Positions 18,029 to 28,258 are shown, counted from the stretch's first letter. The stretch is DNA of 64,000 nucleotides from Butyrivibrio hungatei DSM 14810 (GCF_900143205.1 NZ_FRDH01000006.1:186001-250000); one strand, 5' to 3'. Made by a program: numbers and translations. The notes: generated from the letters alone by a model not told the origin.

Positions 18029-20017
18029 TTAGTAAATCTCTCTGTGAAGTTCGTCTTCTATTCCGCTCTTTCTATAGAAATAAGAGTTCACCTGATCGCA
18101 CCACTCTCTTGCATTTGCAAGCTGCATCTCAAATCTGTGGTGTACATTGTTGTACATCTCTGAAGGAATCTTGCCTTCAAGCTTCTCCCAGTTTGCCGCG
18201 ATCTCTTTTGCCTCAGCATATCCCTCAAAATGTGTATCATAAATGTGCTGGATCACAGTCTTTCCTGACTGAAGCTTCCATGTATATGGAAGATGATGGA
18301 AGAACAATACAAGATTGTCAGGGCACTTCTTTGGATCATTGTAAACCTCTGCATTTTCCTTGTAATACTGCTGAGCGTAGCCTGTTCCCTTATCAGTTCT
18401 GTCTACACCGATTCCAAGGTGATCTGCCCTGTGATAAGTTCCCCATCTAGAATACTCATATCCATCAACACTTGGTCCATAGTGGCCGTTAGGAGTTACC
18501 ATCCATCCGATACCAAGTGGACTTGTGTATTTCTCATATATCTCTCTTGATCTAAGGAGCATGTCAGTTAACATGTCTTCATCCACAATTTCAAGAGAAA
18601 ATGTCATCTTTATCCACTCTCTTGCAATCTCTTCTGAGGATAACTCTGTGTTATAGCTAAGTCTACCAAAACCGTAGAGATTAGCTGCTGCCAGATAATT
18701 ACCTGTCCAGTTAAAGTCATTACCTGTGTTGATAACTGCTGCCATGCCGGCGAGGCTGTTACCAAAAGCTCTTCCACTTACAACATCTGCGATAGTATCA
18801 TTGTCCTTCTGGCAATATGTCTTGAAATCAAGCACCTCTTTGAACATAGGAATGAGGTAGCACAGATCAATCTGGTGACCAGTGTATTCCTGAGCGATCT
18901 GAACCTCCAGCATCTGGTTAGTCCTGGTAAGTCCTCCAAGCAGTGGAGAAATAGGCTCTCTGATCTGGAAATCCATAGGTCCGTTTTTGATCTGAAGGAT
19001 TACGTTGTCGTGGTACTGACCATCAAGATTCTTGAAGTAGTCATATCCAGCCCTTGCTCTGTCAGTCTTGTAATCTCTCCAGTCCTGAGTGCAGTTATAT
19101 ACAAAGCATCTCCAAATGATGATACCACCGTATGGCTTTATGACATCTCCCAGCATATTTGCGCCGTCAGCCTGAGTCCTGCCGTAGGTAAATGGTCCTG
19201 GTCTTCCCTCAGAATCTGCCTTTACAAGGAATCCTCCAAGTAAAGGAATCTTGTCATATACTTCTTTTACCTTATCTTTCCACCAATTTATTACTGACTC
19301 ATCAAGAGGATCGCAAAGTTCAAGTCCTCCCAGCTCTATAGGTGACGCAAAGTTAAGGGACAGATATAACCTGATGCCATAATCTGCAAATACCTCTGAA
19401 AGCTCTTTTACCTTGGCAAAATATCTGTCGGTAATAAGATAGCTTGCAGCGTCCTTAACGTTTACGTTGTTGATGACGATCCCATTGATACCGATGCTGG
19501 CCATGAATCTGGCGTAGTCTACTGTTCTCTCATCAACTACGATCTCATTATCTACAAAGAAAAAAGAATTGCCTGAATAACCTCTCTCTATGCTGCCATC
19601 CATGTTGTCCCAGTGATTCATCATTCTAAGAGGATTGGATGGTGTCGCCTTTTCTGAGATTTCTTCCTTGGCTATGCCGCAGGAAAGCTTGCGGATAGCT
19701 GCAAATATTCCATAGAGAGCGCCGTTTTCATCGCTAGCTGTGATCCTGATCTCAGAAGCTGATGAAACTAACTCATAGCCTTCTTTGGCTACAGCACTGT
19801 CTTTTACGATCTTAACAGCAAAAGGATCAGCGGCCCCATTTCCTTCTGATACTTCTGCTCCAAATATTCTGCCAAGTGCAAGCTTAAGTTCTTTTACCCC
19901 GCTATCTATAACCCTGTGAGCTCTGTCAAAACCAAGAACTTCAATAGCAATTTTCTCTACTGAATCCTTGCATTTTTTGTAGTCCAGCCAGAGCTGACTC
20001 CACTTTGCTGATTCCAT
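18029..20017 (-). CDS. aguA: GH67 alpha-glucuronidase
   Basis: 662 residues, no signal peptide. It removes (4-O-methyl)glucuronic acid from the non-reducing-end xylose of short aldouronic acids in the cytoplasm. Catalytic residues match the family: Glu270 in KADSEGRPGP as the acid, and the pair Asp349 in KNGPMDFQ and Glu377 in QEYTGHQ as the base. The MNHWDNMDG block at 133-141 is also diagnostic. Length is as in known GH67 enzymes. GAGAGG precedes the ATG. Only 80 bp separate it from the divergent AraC gene, which probably controls it. Confidence 0.95.
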   Translation of the reverse strand: MESAKWSQLWLDYKKCKDSVEKIAIEVLGFDRAHRVIDSGVKELKLALGRIFGAEVSEGNGAADPFAVKIVKDSAVAKEGYELVSSASEIRITASDENGALYGIFAAIRKLSCGIAKEEISEKATPSNPLRMMNHWDNMDGSIERGYSGNSFFFVDNEIVVDERTVDYARFMASIGINGIVINNVNVKDAASYLITDRYFAKVKELSEVFADYGIRLYLSLNFASPIELGGLELCDPLDESVINWWKDKVKEVYDKIPLLGGFLVKADSEGRPGPFTYGRTQADGANMLGDVIKPYGGIIIWRCFVYNCTQDWRDYKTDRARAGYDYFKNLDGQYHDNVILQIKNGPMDFQIREPISPLLGGLTRTNQMLEVQIAQEYTGHQIDLCYLIPMFKEVLDFKTYCQKDNDTIADVVSGRAFGNSLAGMAAVINTGNDFNWTGNYLAAANLYGFGRLSYNTELSSEEIAREWIKMTFSLEIVDEDMLTDMLLRSREIYEKYTSPLGIGWMVTPNGHYGPSVDGYEYSRWGTYHRADHLGIGVDRTDKGTGYAQQYYKENAEVYNDPKKCPDNLVLFFHHLPYTWKLQSGKTVIQHIYDTHFEGYAEAKEIAANWEKLEGKIPSEMYNNVHHRFEMQLANAREWCDQVNSYFYRKSGIEDELHREIY

Positions 20018-20097
20018 TTTTAATACCTCTCTTTAGTAAATTTATGATAAAATAATGCACATATTAAACGCAGTATCCTATTAGGAGTGTGATCTGT
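20018..20097. promoter_or_regulatory. Short divergent promoter region between GH67 and AraC genes
   Basis: The 80 bp must hold both promoters. It is AT-rich with several TATxxT-like strings, but no convincing -35/-10 pair or symmetric operator could be picked out by eye. Confidence 0.4.
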
Positions 20098-20982
20098 ATG
20101 ATACATAACATTAACGAACAGGCCCGCGAAGACATTTTCTATGATACGTTAAAGGGAGTTCTGCTATATCACAACACCCTTTCAGAATATCCACTGCACT
20201 GGCACAATGAGGTAGAGCTCATTCTCTGCGTGTCAGGTTCTCTTAAAGTGAAATTCCACAACGATACCAAGTCTATGATAAACGTTGCTCCTGGAGATAT
20301 CGTACTGATCGCTCCTGGAACTCTTCACGAGTATCTTTCTGATGCACCTGGCGGTGAGAAGCTCATCCTCTTATTTGATATTGGTGGCTACTCTCAGGTT
20401 TCATCACTTGTTCCGCTCCTCAAGACTCTTCCTTCTTATACCCATATCAAACAGAAGGATTATCCTCTTGAATCAGCAAGATTACACAACTATTTCTGGG
20501 AAATCGACAGACTCTACGGCGCAAGCGACGAGTTTCTGCAGATTTCTGTTTATTCGCTTGTAACACTTATTCTGGCTCAGATCGGTAGCATGCACCTTAG
20601 CGATGCCCCTGTTCCTATCGAAGCACAGGATTACCAGCACAAGAACATCGACAAGCTGGTACTTGTTACTAACTATATTGATTCACATCGCTCAGATGAC
20701 CTTACTGTTGAAAAGCTTGCTGACCTTGCAGGTTTTTCAAAGTTCCACTTTGAGCGTCTTTTCAAATCCTACATGGGAATATCATGCTATCAGTATATCA
20801 CTAAACGTAGGATTCTTATGGCAAAAGAACTCCTTGGCGACACAGATCTTTCTGTCATGGATATTGCTCTTAGATCTGGTTTCTTTAGCCTGTCTACCTT
20901 CAACAGAGTATTCAAGGATGTAAACGGTTGCTCTCCAACAGAATTCAGAAAGCTGTATCGCACTGGCGCTGATAACAAATAA
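20098..20982 (+). CDS. AraC-family transcriptional regulator
   Basis: 294 residues. The N-terminal cupin domain has HWHNEVELILCVSG near residues 35-50 and PGDIVLIAPGTLHEY near 65-80, a typical sugar-responsive jelly roll. Two helix-turn-helix motifs lie at about 195-290 with FSKFHFERLFKSYMG and SGFFSLSTFNRVFK. A GTG at 20089 would add three residues, but AGGAG is only one base before it and ten before the ATG at 20098, so the ATG is preferred. It is divergent from GH67 and convergent with the esterase at the end of the 20-kb array. Confidence 0.9.
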   Translation: MIHNINEQAREDIFYDTLKGVLLYHNTLSEYPLHWHNEVELILCVSGSLKVKFHNDTKSMINVAPGDIVLIAPGTLHEYLSDAPGGEKLILLFDIGGYSQVSSLVPLLKTLPSYTHIKQKDYPLESARLHNYFWEIDRLYGASDEFLQISVYSLVTLILAQIGSMHLSDAPVPIEAQDYQHKNIDKLVLVTNYIDSHRSDDLTVEKLADLAGFSKFHFERLFKSYMGISCYQYITKRRILMAKELLGDTDLSVMDIALRSGFFSLSTFNRVFKDVNGCSPTEFRKLYRTGADNK

Positions 20983-20991
20983 GCTTCTTGA

Positions 20992-22872
20992 TCATTCGAT
21001 GGCAAGGTCAAAAGGAGACATTGGTATTCCTGTGCTATTGGTAATAAGTCCGCCATGATAGGTGTTCTCTGAAAGCCAGCATAGTCTCTTTGCCTTATCT
21101 TCAGAAAATGGGCTCTCTACAACTACAGAACTATCCTGAAGTCTTGCCTTAGCCTTTTTTCTTTTTCCATTAATATCGACCACATAAAAATCCTGTAACT
21201 CAAGTCCCTTGCCTGCATCCTGCACCGTAAGACCATTTGCATGGGTCAAGTTAACTGTGATCTCACCATTATCCATGAGAGCACTTGTGGCCACAGGGCC
21301 AGTATACTCCCCATTAAAGCCATATTTTAGATGCGCTGCGCAAAGAGCTAATCTCTCACCTACCGGCTCTTTGACAACAGGATGAAGATCGTTGTCTTCA
21401 CCAAGTCCCATCGTAACTACAAGACCAGTCATTGGCATATCAAGGATCTTGTTCTGAGTAAGTCTAAATTGTCCCCAGTCATCAGTCCTTGGAAGCTGAT
21501 CTATTACAAAGTTTGGAAGCTGAACTGCAATGAATGGAAGATTTTCTTCCTTCCATGCCTTCCTATAGCCCCCTACCATGCGCTCTGTAAAGTCTGCATA
21601 GTCATAGCCATCCTCAACATTGCTCTCGCCCTGATACCAGATAACTCCGTCAATCGGGAAATTGTGGCAAGGTGCTGTCATAGCGTTGTAGAGGCCTGTC
21701 GGCTTCCAGTTGATAAAGTCTGTTGCAGGAATCTCCTCAGCGGTAGCACCAATCTTGCACTTCCAGATTCCATCAAGATATACTGCAGCATCTTTATTAA
21801 ATATCTTAAGTTCCTTATTCTCTGTAAATCTTCCCATGCCAGTCTCAACTGTAAGTCTGATGGCAATGGTATTTTTCTTTTCTCTGGTAAGTCCCTTTGG
21901 AATGTCATATTTACGTGGTGGATACTGATAGCCAGTCTCCCCGACCTTCTGTCCGTTCACATAGATGATATCGCTATCAACCATGGTTCCCATGAAAAGA
22001 CGTGCCTGCTTACCTGCAAGCTCCTTGGGAAGATCAAATTCTCTTCTAAACCAGACCGCACCGATAAATCCGTCAAGTTCAGTTCCCTTGAAGAATCCTG
22101 GAACCTTGTGGTCTGTCCAGCCAGAAATATCAAGCTTATCCTCATGCCACTTTTCTGAGATCCCTTTATCTGCCTTGTAGAGATCACCTCTCCACTTATC
22201 ACCGTTTTCTATATTCTTTTTGATCTGTCCTTCAACAAAAGAGCTGTCGGCATAGTGACCAGCTATCTCAAGGAGATCATCATAGCCCTCAAGCATCTCT
22301 TTGCTCATCCAAGAGTAGATTCTTGATCCGCCAAGGCTTGCATTGATGAGGCCTATTGGCTGACCTGTAAGCTCCTGAAGGTGCTTACCAAAAAAGTAAC
22401 CTGTAGCTGAAAGGTTCATGATAGTATCTCTGCCTACTGAAACCCAGCTACCGGTATTGAGCTCTTCATAAGGGCCTGTATAGCAGGTCTCTTCTACGAT
22501 CTTAAATGTTCTGATCCTGTCGTTTTCATCACTTGCCACAACCTCAGGATACTGATCCTTTGTCCTGGCAAGAGGAAGTTCCATGTTGGACTGACCTGTG
22601 CAGAGCCACACAAGACCCACCAGGATATTCTCAACAATGACCTTTTCGCCCTTGTCATCTACTACTACCAGCTTGTATGGTCCGCCACTTTCCCTTGCCG
22701 GAAGGTAAGCGTCAAATCTTCCACTTGCATCACACATTGCTGTAGTAATATCGTTTTCAAGCTTGATGGTGACCTGCATTCCTGCTTCGTCCCATCCCCA
22801 TATATGTATACTTTTCCTGCGCTGAAGAACTGCGCCATCAGAAATCAATCGACATAATTTAAGCGATGACAT
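20992..22872 (-). CDS. Sialate O-acetylesterase-like carbohydrate esterase (SASA/DUF303 family)
   Basis: About 626 residues, no signal peptide. The block CTGQSNMELPL near residue 95 supplies the Ser nucleophile, and GVIWYQGESN (about 410) and DLHPVVKEPVG (about 520) match the later SASA blocks with the catalytic His. A jelly-roll insert lies between about residues 240 and 380. In xylan loci these enzymes deacetylate imported xylo-oligosaccharides. The first Met is 13 residues upstream, but AAAGGA places the start at 22872. It is the last gene of the 20-kb array, 80 bp after GH3. Confidence 0.82.
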   Translation of the reverse strand: MSSLKLCRLISDGAVLQRRKSIHIWGWDEAGMQVTIKLENDITTAMCDASGRFDAYLPARESGGPYKLVVVDDKGEKVIVENILVGLVWLCTGQSNMELPLARTKDQYPEVVASDENDRIRTFKIVEETCYTGPYEELNTGSWVSVGRDTIMNLSATGYFFGKHLQELTGQPIGLINASLGGSRIYSWMSKEMLEGYDDLLEIAGHYADSSFVEGQIKKNIENGDKWRGDLYKADKGISEKWHEDKLDISGWTDHKVPGFFKGTELDGFIGAVWFRREFDLPKELAGKQARLFMGTMVDSDIIYVNGQKVGETGYQYPPRKYDIPKGLTREKKNTIAIRLTVETGMGRFTENKELKIFNKDAAVYLDGIWKCKIGATAEEIPATDFINWKPTGLYNAMTAPCHNFPIDGVIWYQGESNVEDGYDYADFTERMVGGYRKAWKEENLPFIAVQLPNFVIDQLPRTDDWGQFRLTQNKILDMPMTGLVVTMGLGEDNDLHPVVKEPVGERLALCAAHLKYGFNGEYTGPVATSALMDNGEITVNLTHANGLTVQDAGKGLELQDFYVVDINGKRKKAKARLQDSSVVVESPFSEDKAKRLCWLSENTYHGGLITNSTGIPMSPFDLAIE

Positions 22873-22951
22873 AATCCTACCATTCCTTTCTATAGGTAAG
22901 ATTATAACCATCGCTTAATCTCTTTTCACGCATGTAATTGCTAAGAACTAA

Positions 22952-24967
22952 TCATTTTTTGCTAGCAGTTCTAGAAGTGCTGACATCGCTGTATCCCTTT
23001 GGAACCTTTATAGCCACATCTACTTTTTTACCGCTGACAACGTTAACCTTTTCAAATCCGATAAGCTCTCTTACGCCTGTTCTATCATTGGTACCATATA
23101 CCATGACAACTTCAAGGCCACTTCTCTTACCTTCGTTCTTAACTGTAAGTCTAAGTTCTCTTTCACCCTTCATGTACTTTTCTTTGGTAAAAGAGAATTT
23201 GCTGTAAGATAATCCATAACCAAATGGGAACTGAACCGGAATACCTGCATGATCTGTATGCTTGTAACCAATTCTATATCCCTCTTTGTAATGAACCATA
23301 TCAGTGTTTCCAAAATCTCCAACGGAAATAGCTGATGAATCCTCAGGCTTCAGATAGAAAGTCTCAGGAAGCCTTCCTGAAGGATTGATCTTGCCAAAGA
23401 TAACATCGGCAATAGCTCTTCCACCTTCGCAGCCATTGTAATAGCTCCAGATAACTGAAGAAGCTTTGTCGATCCACTTGCTCATCTGTACTGAGCTTCC
23501 GCCAATAAGGACTATAACTGCATCACTTCTAACTTCCAGAATCTTCTCAATGAGTTCATCCTGTCCATAAGGAAGCTCCATATCTATTCTGTCTTTGCCT
23601 TCTGAGTCATAGTTATGGTTGAGACCGCCCACAAAGATAACGCTGTCATACTTGTTATTCTTAAGAGCATCCATAACTTCTTTGCTCATCGCTTTGTTTA
23701 GCTTATTCTTGACCTTAGCCTCTTTTTTCCTCTCCTCAAGGCTTGCCTGCTGCCAGTTGATCTCCTGACTCTCCGGTGCGATCTCTGCGTCGTATCCCAT
23801 GAGGAAGTCAACCTTGGTATTGCCGCCAAGTCTCTCCTTGAGTCCAAGAAGTGGAGCCACCTCGTAAAATGCCTTGATCTCTGCGCTTCCGCCGCCAAGT
23901 GAATGCTGTCTTACGGCGTTATCACCAACAACTAACACTCTCTTTAGCTTAGCAGGATCAAGAGGAAGTACTTCTTTTTCATTTTTCAAAAGAACTATTG
24001 ACTCCGCAGCTACTCTGTAAGCAGTTCTCTGGTGAGCAACAGTGTTGTAAGCTCCCTGCTTTCTCTTTCCATCAAGCATATGAAGTTTGTTCATGACTTT
24101 GAGGATTCTAAGTACCTTCTCATCAATTACTTTCTCATCTACTTCTCCGGCTTTGATAAGTTTTTTCAAAGGATTTGCAAAACAGTACTCGTCAAAGTCA
24201 TCAGTCACGGACATTTCGATATCACAGCCGCCAAGCGCTGCTTCTATGGAATTATGAACTCCACCCCAATCGGATATTACCAAACCGTCATACTTCCATT
24301 CATCTCTTAATACCTTCTTTAAGAGGAACTCACTCTCACAGCAGAAATCACCATAAAGCTTGTTGTAAGCTCCCATTACTGAATGTGCGCCTGACTCTAA
24401 TAAAACTCTCTCAAACACCTTGAGATAATTCTCTCTAAGTACATCTTCATCAATATCAGCATCAACTGAAAGTCTTGATGTTTCCTGATGGTTGATGGCA
24501 AAATGCTTGACGCAGGCTGCAACGTCATGTCTCTGAACGCCCTTTACAAAGGGAATTGCAAGCTCTGCTGTAAGGAATCCATCCTCACTGAAATACTCAA
24601 AGTTTCTTCCGCAGAGAGGACTTCTCTTTAAGTTGATACCTGGTGCAAGGATCACATCTTTGCCTCTGCCTCTTGCCTCTTCACCAAGAGCACTACCTTC
24701 ATCAGTTGCAAGGGCTCTGTTAAATGTGCTGGCTAGAGCGCTGTTACATGGAAAATAAGTAACATTATCTTCGCCGTGTCCTACAGATATCCACTTGTCA
24801 TTGGCAAATTCTCCTCTGACTCCCATAGGTCCATCAGAAGAAATGAGCTCAGGAATACCAAGCCTCTCAACTCCAGCAGTGCGGAAGAATCCTGCTCCGT
24901 GGATCATAGAAAGCTTCTCATCAAGAGTAAGCTTTTTAAGTATTTCTTTTAATTTTGATTCTCTCAT
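22952..24967 (-). CDS. GH3 glycoside hydrolase (beta-glucosidase/beta-xylosidase type)
   Basis: 671 residues, cytoplasmic. The N-terminal TIM-barrel has SSDGPMGVRGE (44-54), KHFAINHQE (154-162) and the nucleophile block LVISDWGG (Asp233). The second domain and a fibronectin-like tail follow; there is no PA14 insert. It differs clearly from the GH3 at 8.2 kb, lacking the WNEALHG motif of dedicated xylosidases, so its substrate may be xylo- or gluco-oligosaccharide. GGAG precedes the ATG. It lies 19 bp after the SGNH esterase gene and upstream of the sialate-esterase-like gene. Confidence 0.87.
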   Translation of the reverse strand: MRESKLKEILKKLTLDEKLSMIHGAGFFRTAGVERLGIPELISSDGPMGVRGEFANDKWISVGHGEDNVTYFPCNSALASTFNRALATDEGSALGEEARGRGKDVILAPGINLKRSPLCGRNFEYFSEDGFLTAELAIPFVKGVQRHDVAACVKHFAINHQETSRLSVDADIDEDVLRENYLKVFERVLLESGAHSVMGAYNKLYGDFCCESEFLLKKVLRDEWKYDGLVISDWGGVHNSIEAALGGCDIEMSVTDDFDEYCFANPLKKLIKAGEVDEKVIDEKVLRILKVMNKLHMLDGKRKQGAYNTVAHQRTAYRVAAESIVLLKNEKEVLPLDPAKLKRVLVVGDNAVRQHSLGGGSAEIKAFYEVAPLLGLKERLGGNTKVDFLMGYDAEIAPESQEINWQQASLEERKKEAKVKNKLNKAMSKEVMDALKNNKYDSVIFVGGLNHNYDSEGKDRIDMELPYGQDELIEKILEVRSDAVIVLIGGSSVQMSKWIDKASSVIWSYYNGCEGGRAIADVIFGKINPSGRLPETFYLKPEDSSAISVGDFGNTDMVHYKEGYRIGYKHTDHAGIPVQFPFGYGLSYSKFSFTKEKYMKGERELRLTVKNEGKRSGLEVVMVYGTNDRTGVRELIGFEKVNVVSGKKVDVAIKVPKGYSDVSTSRTASKK

Positions 24968-24986
24968 AAATAACTCCTACTAAACA

Positions 24987-26714
24987 TTACCCCACGACTC
25001 CAAAGCCAAGGATCGTAAACTTCTTGGACGCATCCTGCATCTTAACTTCTACCTTGTGCTTCCTGGTGCGCTTATCATTGAACAGTATCACCGGATTACA
25101 GTGTGTCCATCCTACCACAAGTGGATCAAGTGTCTTGACCAGATTTCCGTCCACATAAACGTCAGCCTTGCCATAGGATGAATTACCCGAATCCTTAAAT
25201 ATTATTACTAGTTTGCTACAAGTCAGAGCAATTGTAAATGCCTTTTCTGTGCCATCTTTACCAGAATGATGCCAGTTATACTTAAACTCCGGAGTCTGTT
25301 CTATCTCACTGTCCATCTCCACAAACTGAAGGTCTTTGTCTGTCTCGTTAAAAGAGCCGCAGCCAAAGCTAGTTATCTTATATTTTTCCTTTAGCTTGTC
25401 AAATTCCGCTTTATCCAAAAGCTCAACCTTTTCAAAATCAGCTCCAATGGCTGGTTCAGGAAAGCTCTCTGGTTCCGGATCATTTTCCTGATGTGTCTCA
25501 TTTACCTTATCAATGAGTTCTATGAGACAATCTGCCATGATCTGATGTCCCAGATTACTTGGATGGTACACATCGTAAAAGAACTGATTCTTGGAGATAA
25601 CTCTTCCGTCATCAGGAAGAAGTGGAAACTGCGGCGTTACTGCATCCATGATACTCACCATAGGTACAGAATATCTGTAGCCTACAGGTGATAATCTATC
25701 CTGAAGATTCCAGTCAAAGGAGAACACTGCAAAAAGGAGTACTACTGCAGGTTTCCACGGAAGAGCAAGAGCTTTCCTTACAAGACTCTCATAACATACA
25801 CCCTGTGTCTCATCATCTCCGTCATTAACTGCAAACTCTATTACTATAAGATCCGGCTTTTGCGAGCCATTTCTCAGGATATCTCTTTCAAATCTCACCA
25901 TGCCAAGTTCAGACGGTGTACCGCCAACGCCTGCTTTTATAAGTTTTACATTTCCGCCCTTAGCATATTTTTCCTGAAAGCTATCAGCAAACACTCTTGC
26001 ATAGCACTTTTCATTGATAGGTATTGCACCTGCCCCCTGGGTTATGGATCCGCCAATAAAAGCAATAGTTACATCTTCGCCGCTTCCCGCTTTGCCAAGC
26101 ACTTTTTCAAGACGGCTGGTATTCCCCATATCAAAAAGGCTTTTTTGTATCATCTGACGATAGGCCGTCGAATGAAAATCTACAGTTCTTTCTATTGGCT
26201 GAACAGGTGCTATAAAGCCTTTATTTAAATATAATCTGATATCAGTAGTTGCCTGAACTCCAGGCTGTGCAAATTCAAATCTGATCTGCCCTACTTCCTT
26301 ATCTGTTGTTTCCCAATTTATATCATCAAGTCTGATGACTTCTTCCATTCCATTCATCAGAACATCTTTTTCAATCTTAGTTGCCTTCTGACCTGCCTTA
26401 ACTGGATACATCTCCATTACGAACTTGACTGTCTCTGAAGTATTTCTTCCTGATACACTTACCCCGATTGAATGTACCATTGTCTTAAAGCCCTCTGCAG
26501 ATCTTAAGAGCTCAAGCATATAATCATCGCCGATATTCCCAGATAGTTTAGCAGCATCCACAAGTCTTCCCATGTCCATAAAAAGGAACTGGATTCCCTT
26601 GCCGTCAGGTTGTGGTGCAGCAAATATTTCTTTTTCCTGCATGATAAAGAAAAATGGTCTTTTCTTTACAGGATCCTTTGGTGCTTTTGGCCCCTCACGT
26701 AATATAGTATTCAT
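24987..26714 (-). CDS. SGNH/GDSL-type carbohydrate esterase with flanking beta-sandwich domains
   Basis: About 575 residues, no signal peptide. The hydrolase core (about 215-415) shows block I FIGGSITQGAG (Ser223), the Gly in AGVGGT, the Asn in EFAVND (Asn297) and block V DVYHPSN (Asp381, His384). Residues 1-190 form a jelly-roll-like N-domain and residues about 430-575 another beta-rich domain. This resembles acetylxylan esterases of the CE2/CE3-like SGNH groups; deacetylation of imported oligosaccharides is inferred. AGGGG precedes the ATG at 26714; a GTG two codons earlier lacks spacing. A hairpin separates it from the upstream binding-protein gene. Confidence 0.82.
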   Translation of the reverse strand: MNTILREGPKAPKDPVKKRPFFFIMQEKEIFAAPQPDGKGIQFLFMDMGRLVDAAKLSGNIGDDYMLELLRSAEGFKTMVHSIGVSVSGRNTSETVKFVMEMYPVKAGQKATKIEKDVLMNGMEEVIRLDDINWETTDKEVGQIRFEFAQPGVQATTDIRLYLNKGFIAPVQPIERTVDFHSTAYRQMIQKSLFDMGNTSRLEKVLGKAGSGEDVTIAFIGGSITQGAGAIPINEKCYARVFADSFQEKYAKGGNVKLIKAGVGGTPSELGMVRFERDILRNGSQKPDLIVIEFAVNDGDDETQGVCYESLVRKALALPWKPAVVLLFAVFSFDWNLQDRLSPVGYRYSVPMVSIMDAVTPQFPLLPDDGRVISKNQFFYDVYHPSNLGHQIMADCLIELIDKVNETHQENDPEPESFPEPAIGADFEKVELLDKAEFDKLKEKYKITSFGCGSFNETDKDLQFVEMDSEIEQTPEFKYNWHHSGKDGTEKAFTIALTCSKLVIIFKDSGNSSYGKADVYVDGNLVKTLDPLVVGWTHCNPVILFNDKRTRKHKVEVKMQDASKKFTILGFGVVG

Positions 26715-26731
26715 ACTCACCCCTATAAAAT

Positions 26732-26759
26732 AAGGGCGGCTGTGATAGCCGCCCTTTTT
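26732..26759. terminator. GC-rich hairpin between the binding-protein and esterase genes
   Basis: Stem AAGGGCGGCT/AGCCGCCCTT with a five-base loop. On the plus strand it is followed by five T residues; on the minus strand, the direction of the operon, by TTATTTTAT. It lies 20 bp past the binding-protein stop and 18 bp before the esterase start, so it may act as a partial terminator or mRNA-stabilising hairpin that lifts binding-protein expression above the downstream enzymes. Confidence 0.7.
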
Positions 26760-26779
26760 GTAAACCTTTAAAGCCCTAA

Positions 26780-28258
26780 TTACTGAGCGTTTGCTTCATC
26801 TACGTAAGCTTTCCATGTGTCACGGATTGCTTCAACCTGCTCTGATACTACGCAGTCAGCTGTGATGTTCCATACGAAGTCTGAGCCAAGGCTTAAGTTA
26901 GGGATCATGCCGTGGTAAGCAATTGTTCCCTTTTCTGTCATCATTGTGATTGTCTCGTCTACAGCTCTCTCATCGAACTTACCATTTCTAGCTGTTGAAA
27001 GGTATCCGTTGTAATCATAGTACTCTGCTGCTGGTGGATTTGTGTAAAGGTTCCAAGCAAATGCAAGCTTCCAAGCTCTGTCAGCATCATAGCAGCCAGG
27101 GATTGCAACTGGGTTGTTTGTCCAAACGTTGATGTAGTCGTTCATCTTAGGTCCCTTAGGGAACATAACGAATCCAACTTCATCCTGCATATCCTCAAGG
27201 AAGTTACCAGGTGCGCCAGCATACTCATCTTCTACCATGAATGCTGCCATACCGTTGATGAATGCTTCCTTGTAGTAATCCCACTCAGCGCCCTCTGGAT
27301 CTGGCATGTCATACTTCTTGTACATATCTACTGTCCACTCAAGAGCTTCAAGTGTCTCAGGAGACTCAAGGTTGTATACATACTTTCCGCTTGCATCCTT
27401 ATCGATGAAAGATCCGCCGTTTGAGAATACAGCTTCTGTTGTCATAACACCTTCGTTAAGTGTAAGACCCCAAACATCTACAGTACCGTCGTTATCCTTA
27501 TCCTGCTGAACCTTTGACATAAGCTCATCAAACTTATCCCATGTCCAAGAGCCATCAGCCTGCATATCATAAATTGATTCAGGATCGATTCCAGCTTCTG
27601 TAAGAAGTCTCTTGTTGAAGTAAACTCCTGTACGAGCCTCTGAATATCCAGCGAACATAGCATAGATGCTATCTCCCTTTGAATACTGCTCGTGAAGAAG
27701 GTTTCTCTGGAACTTGATGTCATTGAAGTCAAGGCAATCAAGTGTTGAAAGATCATAGAGAAGACCATTTGCCATAGCTGATGTGATAGCTGGGTCATCA
27801 CGAAGAACAAAGAGGTAGTTTACATCGTCGCCACCTGTTGTAACGTAGTCAACGAAATCCTGTGGTGTTGAACCCCAGTCAGAAATAGCCTGTGACTTGA
27901 TTGTGAAGTTGTAAGTTTCCTGGATCCAATCTCTGTAATCCTTGAGAGCTTCCTCATAATCGTTCTGTGGCTCAGCTTCATCACCTGACCACCAGTCACG
28001 GATAATGATATCCATACCACCAAGGTCAATTGGGTTACCAGCGTCATCTGTGATAACCTGATATGGATCGTACTCGTCAGATGGAGCTGCTTCCTCAGAA
28101 GCTTCTGCTGCAGCTGTTTCTGCTGATGCATCAGCAGAGCTCTCTGGCTGAGTGTTGTCTGCTGGTGCAGACTCGTTTGCGCCGCAGGCTGCCATACTTG
28201 TAAGCATAGCTGCCATTGTGATAACGGCTGTTGCTTTGGTTGTTAGAGACTTTCTCAT
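26780..28258 (-). CDS. Sugar ABC transporter solute-binding lipoprotein
   Basis: 492 residues. The lipoprotein signal ends TSMAAC with the lipidated Cys at residue 25, followed by an Ala/Glu/Ser linker to about residue 60. The mature part has the family-1 solute-binding layout; WTWDKFDELMSKV near residue 240 and a GMAAFMVEDE stretch near 345 are typical. It follows its two permeases in the array and should bind a xylan-derived oligosaccharide outside the membrane. GGAGG precedes the ATG. Confidence 0.88.
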   Translation of the reverse strand: MRKSLTTKATAVITMAAMLTSMAACGANESAPADNTQPESSADASAETAAAEASEEAAPSDEYDPYQVITDDAGNPIDLGGMDIIIRDWWSGDEAEPQNDYEEALKDYRDWIQETYNFTIKSQAISDWGSTPQDFVDYVTTGGDDVNYLFVLRDDPAITSAMANGLLYDLSTLDCLDFNDIKFQRNLLHEQYSKGDSIYAMFAGYSEARTGVYFNKRLLTEAGIDPESIYDMQADGSWTWDKFDELMSKVQQDKDNDGTVDVWGLTLNEGVMTTEAVFSNGGSFIDKDASGKYVYNLESPETLEALEWTVDMYKKYDMPDPEGAEWDYYKEAFINGMAAFMVEDEYAGAPGNFLEDMQDEVGFVMFPKGPKMNDYINVWTNNPVAIPGCYDADRAWKLAFAWNLYTNPPAAEYYDYNGYLSTARNGKFDERAVDETITMMTEKGTIAYHGMIPNLSLGSDFVWNITADCVVSEQVEAIRDTWKAYVDEANAQ

